Notes under the pieces: model-generated
The model's database searches: none
What the model was told of the DNA's origin: nothing
Seen by the model: the letters and a program-made list of their open reading frames with translations, nothing else
Shown here: one piece after another, positions 56,948-64,000 of the stretch
How the letters are laid out: each line of letters opens with the position of its first letter
Numbering within the stretch: the first letter of the stretch is position 1
Translations under genes and position numbers: made by a program
Assembly: GCF_000315425.1 (NCBI RefSeq)
Contig: NZ_JH992923.1
Span: 340,459 to 404,458 of the forward strand
Direction of reading: 5' to 3'
From: Massilia timonae CCUG 45783
GTDB taxonomy: Bacteria; Pseudomonadota; Gammaproteobacteria; Burkholderiales; Burkholderiaceae_D
Length of the DNA: 64,000 nucleotides

Positions 56948-58828
56948 CTAGTAGAAGCTGGCCGGACGCACCGGATTCACGCCGCCGACCTGCGCCATAT
57001 AGTCTTTCCAGCGCTGCACCAGCCGGGCCACGATGTCCGGGTGGCGCGCCGAAAGGTCATTGTTCTCGGCGCGATCGGCCTGGATATCGAACAGCTGCCA
57101 GTGTCCATCCCGCGGACCGTGGGGCGGCTCGATCCAGACCGCCTTCCAGCGGCCGTCGGCGCTGAACACATAGCCGCGGCCATAGGCTTCGCCGGCCACC
57201 GGCAGGCCGCGCTGGCCGATGTTTGACCCTTGCAGCAGCGGCAGCAGCGACGTGCCGGTGACCGGATACACGTTGCGGCCCTTGTAGACCACCTTGCCTG
57301 CGTTGCGGTCGCGCCCCGACGCCGGGTCGATGTCCGCCGGCGCGGGCTCGTGCGGCGGCGCGACGCCGGCCAGCGCCAGGAAGGTGGCGGCGTTGTCGGT
57401 GACGTGGGTGAAACCGTGCAGCACCGGCGCCGGCGTGGCGGGGCCGCGCTGGCCGGGCAGCTTGGCGATCAGGGGCGTCGAGACGCCGCCTTCGTGCGGC
57501 ATGCTCTTCACGTTGCGCAGCGGCGCGGCGCTCACTTCGGCCCAGCGCAGGCCGTACTGGATGCGCTTGACCTGGTCGGTGCCCAGCCTGGCGTAGACCT
57601 CGGGCGCGGCATTGGCCTCGTCGGTGGCTTTCGGGTCGGCGCCCGAATCGATCGGCCAGCCCTCGGCGCCGTTATCCGACTGGAACAGGATGAAGGTGTT
57701 GTCGTATTCGCCGATGTCCTTCAGGTGCCGGACCAGGCGTCCGATATTGTGGTCGAGGTTGTCGACCATGCGGGCGTAGATCTCCATGTAGCGGATCTGC
57801 GCCTTCTTTTCCAGCGGGGTCAAGCTGTCCCACTGCTTGTCGACCCGGCCCTGGCCGTGGTCGGCGTGGCCCTCGGCCGCGCCCTTGAGCGCGTTGACAT
57901 AGCGCGCTTCCGGCGTGTCGTTGTTGGGCGACGCGGGCGCCCGCACCGGGCTGTCGGGTGCGCCGGCCCACGGCGTGAAGTCGGCCGGGATGATGCCCAG
58001 CTTTTTCATGCGTTCGATGCGCGCCAGGCGGATGGCGTCGTGGCCGGCGTCGTAGCGACCCTTGTACTTGCTCAGGTACGGCTCCGGCACCTGCAGCGGC
58101 CAGTGCGGCGAGGTGTAGGCGGCGTAGGCGAAGAACGGCTTGCCGTCGGCGCGGTTGGCGTCGATGTAGGAGATCAGGCGGTCGGTGTAGAAGTCGGTCG
58201 AGTAGAAGCCGGCGCCCGGCTGCACGTGCTTGCCGTCCTCGACGTAGTTGCGCGCGTCCGGCGCTTCCTTGCCGAAGTGGTTGCGCGCGGCGCCCGGCAG
58301 CAGCGCGTAGCTGCGCTCGAAGCCCCAGCGGTCCGGCGTCTTGCCGCGGCCGTCGCCGAAGCCGAGGTGCCATTTGCCCGCCATATAGGTATGGTAGCCG
58401 GCGTCCTGCAACAGGTCGGCGAAGGACAGCGCGTTCTCGTTCAGGTAGCCCTCGTAGCCGGGCGCGCCCTTGCGCTCGTCGCGCGGCGCGCCTTGCGAGC
58501 CCATGCCGACCAGGTGGTGGTCGGTGCCCGAGATCAGCATCGCGCGCGTGATCGCGCACACCGGCCCGGTGTGGTGGTTCGACAGCACGCGCCCGTCGCG
58601 CGCGAGCGCATCGAGGTTCGGCGTGTCGATTTCGCCGCCGAAGGCGCCGATGTCGGAGTAGCCCAGGTCGTCCGCCATGATGAACAGGATGTTGGGGCGC
58701 TTGGCAGGCGCGGCAGGCGCCGCCGGCGCGCCCTGCGCGCTGGCCTGCAGGGTCGGCGTGGGCGCGGAGTGGCAGGCCGCGAGCAGGGTTGCCGCGACCA
58801 GGGCCAGCACGGGTGTCGATGTTTTCAT
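56948..58828 (-). CDS. Sulfatase (arylsulfatase type), lipoprotein
   Basis: 626 aa. The N-terminus MKTSTPVLALVAATLLAAC has a lipobox (LAAC, C19). Sulfatase core: metal ligands in NILFIMADDLGYSDIGAFGGEIDTP, the activated Cys C91 in HHTGPVCAITRAMLISGTDHHLVG, MAGKWHLG, and FILFQSDNGAEG (DN metal ligands). The modification motif reads C-A-I-T-R instead of C-x-P/A-x-R, so position +2 is Ile. AtsA-like DHH follows. It hydrolyses sulfate esters at the periplasmic or outer face. In an operon with a TonB receptor (10 bp upstream) and its probable activating enzyme (9 bp downstream). Confidence 0.9.
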   Translation of the reverse strand: MKTSTPVLALVAATLLAACHSAPTPTLQASAQGAPAAPAAPAKRPNILFIMADDLGYSDIGAFGGEIDTPNLDALARDGRVLSNHHTGPVCAITRAMLISGTDHHLVGMGSQGAPRDERKGAPGYEGYLNENALSFADLLQDAGYHTYMAGKWHLGFGDGRGKTPDRWGFERSYALLPGAARNHFGKEAPDARNYVEDGKHVQPGAGFYSTDFYTDRLISYIDANRADGKPFFAYAAYTSPHWPLQVPEPYLSKYKGRYDAGHDAIRLARIERMKKLGIIPADFTPWAGAPDSPVRAPASPNNDTPEARYVNALKGAAEGHADHGQGRVDKQWDSLTPLEKKAQIRYMEIYARMVDNLDHNIGRLVRHLKDIGEYDNTFILFQSDNGAEGWPIDSGADPKATDEANAAPEVYARLGTDQVKRIQYGLRWAEVSAAPLRNVKSMPHEGGVSTPLIAKLPGQRGPATPAPVLHGFTHVTDNAATFLALAGVAPPHEPAPADIDPASGRDRNAGKVVYKGRNVYPVTGTSLLPLLQGSNIGQRGLPVAGEAYGRGYVFSADGRWKAVWIEPPHGPRDGHWQLFDIQADRAENNDLSARHPDIVARLVQRWKDYMAQVGGVNPVRPASFY

Positions 58829-58838
58829 GGTGTTCCTC

Positions 58839-61010
58839 CTACAGGTCGATGCGGGCGTTGAACGAGACCGTGCGCGGCGCGCCGATCTGCAGCGAGTTCG
58901 AGCCCGCCGAATACCAGTAATCCTTGCCGGCCAGGTTGTTGACCTGCAGGCGCAAGGTCAGGTCGCGGCCCTGGACGCGGGTGCGCCAGGCGCCGCCCGC
59001 GTGCAACAGGGCGATCGACGGCACCTGGATCGTGTTGGCGCTGTTGGCTTCCTGCTCGCCCAGGTAGCTGGCGTTGGCGTGCAGCGACAAGCCGTCGACC
59101 TGCGGCAGCCGCGCTTCGAGGCCCAGCACCGCCTGCAGGCGCGGCGTGCTTTCGACCCGGTTGCCGATCAATGCGGGGCTGGTGGCCTTGTACTCGGCGT
59201 CGAGCCAGGTGACGCCGCCGTTGGCCTTCAGCCAGCGCGCGAGGTCGGCGCGCGCGTTGACTTCCAGGCCGCGGTAGCTCAGTTCCCCGCCCTGCGTGTA
59301 GACGCCGCGCGGATCGCTGCCGTAGTCGGCATAGGCGGCGCCGCGCTTGACCCGGAACAGGGCCGCGTTCGCGCCCCAGCCGGCCTGGTCGACCTTCACG
59401 CCGAGTTCGGCCTGGCGGCTGGTCAGCGGCGCCAGCACTTCGTTGGCGTTGGCATAGGTGGCGCCGACCGTGCCGCCATCTTCCATCGCCTCGACGTAGC
59501 TGGCGTAGACGGTCGCGTAGGACGTCGGCTGGTAGAGCAGGGCGGCGCTCGGCGACAGCGGCTTCTTGTTGTAGCGCGAGGTGGACGCGCCACGCGCGTT
59601 CCAGTTCAGGTTTTCGTAGTCGACATGGCGCGCGCCGAGCAGCACCGACCAGTGGTCGCCGAACTCGATGGTGTCGCTGGCGAACACCGACTTGTGGGTC
59701 CACTCCGAGATCTTGTAGAAGATGCTGCGGTCGAAGGTGGAGCTGTCGACCAGCGCCGGTGGCGTCGTGTACAGGTTGCCGACGGTGGCGGGGCCGAACA
59801 GGCTGAGGTTCGATTCGGGATTCAGGGTGCGTTCGAGCGTCTGGTAGCCGGCGCCGAAGGTCACGCGATGGCGGAGCGGGCCGGTGTCGAACTTGCCTTC
59901 CACGCTGGCCTGCAGCGCGTCATAGGTCAGGTTCGGGCGGTAGAACGGCGCCAGCCGGTTGCTGTAGTCGCCGCGCTGGTTGCTGAGATAAAGCGTCTCG
60001 TTGGCGCTGACGATGCGCTTGACGGTGTGACCATAGCTGAGGCTGGCTTGCCAGGCGCGGCTGATGCGCCAGTCGAGCGCCGTGGCGCCCATCCACAGGG
60101 TCGAGTTGTAGTAGGAGCTGTCATAGGCGCCGAAATCCTTGCGGCCATCCACGGGCGCGGGCAGGCCGGTCCGGGCCGGATAGTTCTGCAGCGAGACGGT
60201 CGGCACGGCGCCGTCGATGTCGCGCTCCTGGTAGAGGAAGTTCGCGCTCCAGGTCAGGTCGCTCGTCAGGCGCGCGTCCACGGCCAGCGAGGCGGCCTGG
60301 CGTTCCAGTGCGGCGCCGTTATAGGTGCCGCCTTCCTCGCGCGCCAGGTTGGCGCGGTAGCCGAAGCGGCCCTGGGCGCCGAAGCGGCCGCCCGCATCGA
60401 CGTGCGCGCGTTTCAGGCTCGCGCTCGACCAGCCGACGTCGGCGCTCAGGAGCGTCTCGCTGGTCGGCTTCTTGGTGATGTAGTTGATGATCCCGCCAGG
60501 CGCGGCGAAGCCGTACAGGAAGCCCGAGGCTCCCTTGAGCAGCTGCACCGACTCGACGGTTTCGAGGGGCAGCTCGACGCCGAACATCTGGAATGGCTGG
60601 CCGTCGATCTTGAAGCCGTTGGTGAAGTCGAGCCGCAGGCCGCGCACGTTCACCGCGTGGGCGGCCTGGGTGTAGGTGCCGCCCTGCGCGCTGACCGAGG
60701 CGTCGTCGGCGAACACCTGGCCCAGCGTGGCGATCTGGCGATCCTCGATCTGCTGGCTGGAGACGCTGGCGGTGGCGAATGGCGTATCGAGGTCGGAGCG
60801 GTTGCCGAGGGCGCCGAGGGCGCCGAGGGCGCCGCGCTCGTCGCGGGCGCGCTCGCCGTTGACGGTCACGGTCTGCACTTGCAGGGGTTCGAGGTTGGCG
60901 GCGTCGGGAGCGGCGAGCGGACCTTGCGCATTCGCCTGCGCGGCGCCCGCCAATGCGCCGGCGACGATCAGCCCGAGGCGCCTGCGGCGCGGCTGGGTAA
61001 GAGGTTGCAT
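58839..61010 (-). CDS. TonB-dependent siderophore-type receptor
   Basis: 723 aa with signal peptide (MQPLTQPRRRRLGLIVAGALAGAAQANAQ). TonB-box region VQTVTVNGERA. The plug has QQIEDRQIATLGQVFADDASVSAQG, VNVRGLRLDFTNGFKIDGQPF, VQLLKGASGFLYGFAAPGGIINYITKKPT, as in FhuE/FpvA-like receptors (TIGR01783). The barrel ends PRTVSFNARIDL, unusual in lacking a terminal aromatic. Located first in the operon with a sulfatase and an FGE protein, so the ligand may be a sulfated molecule rather than a siderophore. A 9-bp in-frame repeat codes GALGALGALG near residue 62. RBS AGGAACTC. Confidence 0.9.
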   Translation of the reverse strand: MQPLTQPRRRRLGLIVAGALAGAAQANAQGPLAAPDAANLEPLQVQTVTVNGERARDERGALGALGALGNRSDLDTPFATASVSSQQIEDRQIATLGQVFADDASVSAQGGTYTQAAHAVNVRGLRLDFTNGFKIDGQPFQMFGVELPLETVESVQLLKGASGFLYGFAAPGGIINYITKKPTSETLLSADVGWSSASLKRAHVDAGGRFGAQGRFGYRANLAREEGGTYNGAALERQAASLAVDARLTSDLTWSANFLYQERDIDGAVPTVSLQNYPARTGLPAPVDGRKDFGAYDSSYYNSTLWMGATALDWRISRAWQASLSYGHTVKRIVSANETLYLSNQRGDYSNRLAPFYRPNLTYDALQASVEGKFDTGPLRHRVTFGAGYQTLERTLNPESNLSLFGPATVGNLYTTPPALVDSSTFDRSIFYKISEWTHKSVFASDTIEFGDHWSVLLGARHVDYENLNWNARGASTSRYNKKPLSPSAALLYQPTSYATVYASYVEAMEDGGTVGATYANANEVLAPLTSRQAELGVKVDQAGWGANAALFRVKRGAAYADYGSDPRGVYTQGGELSYRGLEVNARADLARWLKANGGVTWLDAEYKATSPALIGNRVESTPRLQAVLGLEARLPQVDGLSLHANASYLGEQEANSANTIQVPSIALLHAGGAWRTRVQGRDLTLRLQVNNLAGKDYWYSAGSNSLQIGAPRTVSFNARIDL

Positions 61011-61189
61011 GATGAGTTCCTGTCGTTATCGAGGGCTTGTTGCAGGACGTCGCACCATACGGATGTGGCAGGTTCGAAGGTCCGGCGGGCCGCGGGCCCG
61101 GCGCTTGCGTGCAGCGAATCCGGGCGGGCATGCGAGCCGATGCAGCGCGCCGTGGGTAACGGCGACGCGTTGATGAGTTGGCATGGTAA

Positions 61190-61212
61190 GTTCTACACGC
61201 CGCGTGTAGAAC
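61190..61212. promoter_or_regulatory. 23-bp palindrome upstream of the TonB receptor operon
   Basis: GTTCTACACG-CCG-CGTGTAGAAC, perfect 10-bp arms. It lies 180 bp before the receptor start and 52 bp after the AraC gene stop. No U-run follows, so an operator is more likely than a terminator. Confidence 0.5.
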
Positions 61213-61263
61213 GATTGATTACGATGATCGATATGCGGAAATAAGATGCGGCATGAACCGTGT

Positions 61264-62304
61264 TCACGCGGCCTGCTCGCGCCATGCGCCTGGATTCATG
61301 CCGCTCCACTCGCGAAACGCATGCGTGAACGCGCTCTGTTCCCGGAAGCCGAGCAGGAAGGCGACGTCGACCAGGCCCAGTTCGCGCCGGCGCAGGTAGT
61401 CCTTGGCCAGGCCGTAGCGCACCGCATCGAGCACCTGCTGGAAGCTCGAGCCGGCATCGGCCAGCTTGCGCTGCAGGGTGCGCGCCGACAGCCCCAGCTC
61501 GGCCGCCACCGGCGCCAGCCGCGCCTCGCCGCTGGCCAGGCGCGGCAGCAGCGCGGCCCGCACGCGCGCCACGATGGGTTCTTGCCGCGCGGCGCGTTCT
61601 ACCAGCAGTCGTTCGGCGTGGTGCAGCAGGAGCGGGTACACGCTGGTGTCGGCGTTCGGCACCGGCATCGCCAGCAGGGCGGCATCGACGGCGGCGCAGT
61701 TCAGCGGTGCGCCGAACTCCGGCGCGATGCCCAGCACGCGCCGGTATTCGGCGTCGCCGTGGCCCGGGTCGGCATGCCGCAAGCGCAGCGCCAGCGGCAC
61801 CAGCGGCCGCCCGGCCAGCCAGCTGCCGAACACGCGAATGCCCGCATACACGCTTTCCACCAGGTGCCGGGTGGCGTCGGGATAGTGGCTGATCCACTCG
61901 TAATGCGCTTGGGCGCCATGCTGCGCCAGGCGGCTGCGGCCCAGGTCGTGGGCCAGCGATTCGTAGCGCTGGGTCAGTTCCAGCGCATGGCCGAAGCTGT
62001 TGCAGGCCAGGAGCAGCATGCCGTAGGCGCTGTAGGTGGCCGGACGCGCTTTTTCGCCCACGTGCAGGCCGAAGAACGGATCGTTCGCCAGGCGCGCGCC
62101 GGCTTCGAGCAAGCCGATGTAGCGTCGTGCGGGCAGGCTCTCGGGCAGCGGATCGAGTGCGCCAGCGGCCAGGCCGGCGGCCTGGGCCAATACGGGCAGG
62201 GCAAGGCCGCGCTCGAGGGCGGTTTCCAGCAGGGGCTGCAGATAGGAACCGGTCACGCGCGCGTCATCGGGCGGCAGTGGCGTGATTGAGCAAGGCTGTG
62301 TCAT
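61264..62304 (-). CDS. AraC-family transcriptional regulator (OruR/ArgR-like)
   Basis: 346 aa. Arabinose_bd-type N-domain (about 25-215, 'Arabinose-binding domain of AraC, N-term' PF12625) with YIGLLEAGARLANDPFFGLHVGEKA, and a C-terminal HTH_18 (about 245-343) with RLAPVAAELGLSARTLQRKLADAGSSFQQVLDAVR and VDVAFLLGFREQSAFTHAFREWSGMNP. This subclass controls catabolic operons for ornithine, choline or lipids. Located upstream on the same strand as the sulfatase operon, and probably its activator. Start ATG 62304; no clear RBS. Confidence 0.9.
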   Translation of the reverse strand: MTQPCSITPLPPDDARVTGSYLQPLLETALERGLALPVLAQAAGLAAGALDPLPESLPARRYIGLLEAGARLANDPFFGLHVGEKARPATYSAYGMLLLACNSFGHALELTQRYESLAHDLGRSRLAQHGAQAHYEWISHYPDATRHLVESVYAGIRVFGSWLAGRPLVPLALRLRHADPGHGDAEYRRVLGIAPEFGAPLNCAAVDAALLAMPVPNADTSVYPLLLHHAERLLVERAARQEPIVARVRAALLPRLASGEARLAPVAAELGLSARTLQRKLADAGSSFQQVLDAVRYGLAKDYLRRRELGLVDVAFLLGFREQSAFTHAFREWSGMNPGAWREQAA

Positions 62305-62392
62305 GAAAGCGCAATACGGTTGGCGGGAGCGACTTTAATGTGCTATTTGAGGTGATAAAAAGAGCAACTCGAAGTATAACGGAAAGTCATTG

Positions 62393-64000
62393 ATGCGGCG
62401 TTGGAACGGTTGGGGTGACGAGTCGATTACGGTGCAGCTCGAAGGAGAGGCCAGAGCCTTCCTCGGCGCACGGCTGGGCCGGGGGACGGCCCCGCAGGAC
62501 GCGACCTTCGAACAAGCCTGCGCCGGCTTGCCCCCTGGCCGCCTGCCGCCCCATCCGCTGATCGACGCCACCGGCCCCACGCGCGCGCGTCACGCCCATG
62601 GGCAGAGCCTGCCGGACTGGCTGCGCCTGCGCCACGGCCGCCTGGGCAAGGTGCCGGACGGCGTGGCCTTTCCCGAATCGGGCGCGCAGGTGCGCGAACT
62701 GCTGGCCTTCGCCGCCCTGCATGACGCGGTGGTCATCCCCTACGGCGGCGGCACCAGCGTGGCCGGCCACCTCGACGTGGGCCACAGTTCCAACGGCGGC
62801 CTGCGCCCGAGCCTCTCCATCGACATGGGCCGCATGCGCGCCATGATTTCGCTCGACCGCGAGGCGCAGCTGGCCTGTTTCGGGGCCGGCGTGTCCGGCG
62901 CCGATCTCGAAGCCCAGCTGCGCGCCCACGGCTATACCCTGGGACACTATCCGCAATCGTTCGAATACTCCACGCTGGGCGGCTGGATCGCCACCCGCTC
63001 GTCGGGGCAGCAGTCGTTGCGCTACGGGCGCATCGAGCAGATGTTCGCGGGCGGGCGCATCGAGACGCCGTCCGGCACCCTCGACATCCCGACCTTTCCG
63101 GCTTCGAGCAGCGGCATCGACCTGCGCGAGATGGTGCTCGGCTCTGAGGGCCGCATGGGCGTGCTGACCCACGCCGTGGTGCGCATCAACCGCCTGCCCG
63201 AGCACGAAGCCTTCCACGCGCTGTTCTTCCCCGACTGGGAACATGCGGTGCAGGCGGCGCGCATGCTGGCCCAGGCGCGCCTGGGACTGTCGATGCTGCG
63301 CCTGTCGAACGCCGGCGAGACGCGCACCATGCTGGCGCTGGCCGGCCACGGTCGCCGGGTGGGATTGCTGGAGCGCTACCTGGGCTGGCGCGGCTGCGGC
63401 CAGTCCAAATGCATGCTGCTGGTCGGCGCCAGCGGCGCCAGGGGCCAGGCGCGCGAGGCGCTGCGCACGGCGGCGGCGCTGGCACGGCGCCTGCACGGCG
63501 TGCACGTCGGGCGCGCGCTGGGCGAGCGCTGGCGCCGCAACCGCTTTCGCAGCGTCTACCTGCGCAACGCGGCCTGGGAGCAGGGCTATGCGATCGACAC
63601 GGTCGAGACGGCGCTCGACTGGCCGCACGTGACGCAGGCGGTGACCGCGATCGAGCAGGCCGCGGCGGCCGCGCTGGAGGCGTTCGGCGAGCGCGTGCAC
63701 GCCTACACCCACCTGTCGCACCTGTATCCCCAGGGCGCCAGCGTGTATTCGACCTTCGTCTACCGGCTGGCGGGCGACTACCAGGCCGACCTGGCGCGCT
63801 GGCGCCAGCTGAAGGACCGCGTCTCGAGCGCGATCGTCGGCTGCGGCGGCACCATCAGCCACCAGCACGGCGTGGGCGTCGACCACGCGCCGTGGCTGGC
63901 AGCCGAGAAGGGCGAGCTGGGGCTGGGCGCCATGGGGGCGCTGTTCCGTCACTTCGACCCCGAATGCCGCATGAACCCGGGCAAGCTGGTGACGCCATGA
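62393..64000 (+). CDS. FAD-linked oxidase, alkylglycerone-phosphate synthase-like
   Basis: 535 aa, complete; the stop codon ends at the last base of the window. PCMH-type FAD-binding domain (about 90-275) with VPDGVAFPESGAQVRELLAFA, VIPYGGGTSVAGHLD, LGHYPQSFEYSTLGGWIATRSSGQQSLRYG, and EMVLGSEGRMGVLTHAVV. The C-terminal FAD_oxidase_C domain ends GGTISHQHGVGVDHAPWL, where the His stretch corresponds to the active His loop of AGPS. This points to ether-lipid synthase homologues rather than lactate/glycolate oxidases. ATG 62393 (RBS GGAAAG); TTG 62390 also possible. Divergent from the AraC gene. Confidence 0.85.
   Translation: MRRWNGWGDESITVQLEGEARAFLGARLGRGTAPQDATFEQACAGLPPGRLPPHPLIDATGPTRARHAHGQSLPDWLRLRHGRLGKVPDGVAFPESGAQVRELLAFAALHDAVVIPYGGGTSVAGHLDVGHSSNGGLRPSLSIDMGRMRAMISLDREAQLACFGAGVSGADLEAQLRAHGYTLGHYPQSFEYSTLGGWIATRSSGQQSLRYGRIEQMFAGGRIETPSGTLDIPTFPASSSGIDLREMVLGSEGRMGVLTHAVVRINRLPEHEAFHALFFPDWEHAVQAARMLAQARLGLSMLRLSNAGETRTMLALAGHGRRVGLLERYLGWRGCGQSKCMLLVGASGARGQAREALRTAAALARRLHGVHVGRALGERWRRNRFRSVYLRNAAWEQGYAIDTVETALDWPHVTQAVTAIEQAAAAALEAFGERVHAYTHLSHLYPQGASVYSTFVYRLAGDYQADLARWRQLKDRVSSAIVGCGGTISHQHGVGVDHAPWLAAEKGELGLGAMGALFRHFDPECRMNPGKLVTP

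Noticed and set aside
52505..57226. A 1573-codon open frame on the plus strand
   Set aside because: It runs antisense through the kinase and FGE genes, is rich in Arg/Ala/Gly/His, and matches no domain; a GC-rich shadow frame.

Overview
The window reads as chromosomal DNA of a high-GC betaproteobacterium, most likely an Oxalobacteraceae member close to Massilia/Telluria or Janthinobacterium. The basis is the gene repertoire (EnvZ/OmpR close to the enterobacterial pair, a lysine dap cluster holding a pilU-type ATPase, large TonB receptors beside GH13/GH97 enzymes, many GGDEF/EAL proteins) and the codon use. This is inference; no rRNA or tRNA gene is present to confirm it. Genes are tightly packed, and most long antisense reading frames are GC-rich shadows.

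Region 1 (1-4526) is accessory DNA of visibly lower GC. The end of an IS21-like element truncates a type VI secretion hcp gene. Then come a small protein with a His...Cys papain-like pattern (candidate effector), a 60-aa two-helix membrane protein (candidate immunity protein), an IS3-family element with a -1 frameshift site, a 3' fragment of a second effector copy, and a complete second immunity paralogue. A degenerate copy of the downstream GST gene's leader lies between the two modules. A 171-bp element with 21-bp inverted ends closes the region.

Region 2 (4530-17186) holds a dkgB-like reductase and an MFS exporter divergent from a LysR regulator, a GGDEF/EAL protein, a TonB receptor divergent from a serine hydrolase, a fluoroacetate-dehalogenase-like hydrolase, and a two-component system. 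Region 3 (17334-24998) is an alpha-glucan utilisation cluster: TonB receptor, GH13, GH97, hairpin terminator, Fsr-like MFS. Region 4 (25027-33718) has a PhzF protein, a FeeM-like acyltransferase, DUF1622 and MipA proteins, a three-gene envelope operon of unknown function (DUF2092, Asn/Val-repeat protein, beta-barrel) and a second membrane GGDEF/EAL protein.

Region 5 (33734-37573) couples a YheO/DauR-type regulator with an LdhA-like dehydrogenase and a PLP ammonia-lyase. The regulator and lyase promoters share a TGGA-N7-TCCA palindrome over the -10 box, suggesting one small regulon. Region 6 (37624-40594) is a yefM-yoeB toxin-antitoxin operon with a 19-bp tandem-repeat leader, next to ompR-envZ. 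Region 7 (40795-51951) holds DUF342/FapA-like and CheW-like genes, then a minus-strand housekeeping run: dapC, dapD, pilU, an ArsC-like gene, dapE, prmB, ABC-F.

Region 8 (52098-64000) has a DUF1275 membrane protein overlapping tail-to-tail with a propeller-type histidine kinase. It continues with a TonB receptor/lipoprotein sulfatase/exported formylglycine-enzyme operon preceded by an AraC regulator, and ends with an alkylglycerone-phosphate-synthase-like FAD oxidase whose stop codon is the last base of the window.
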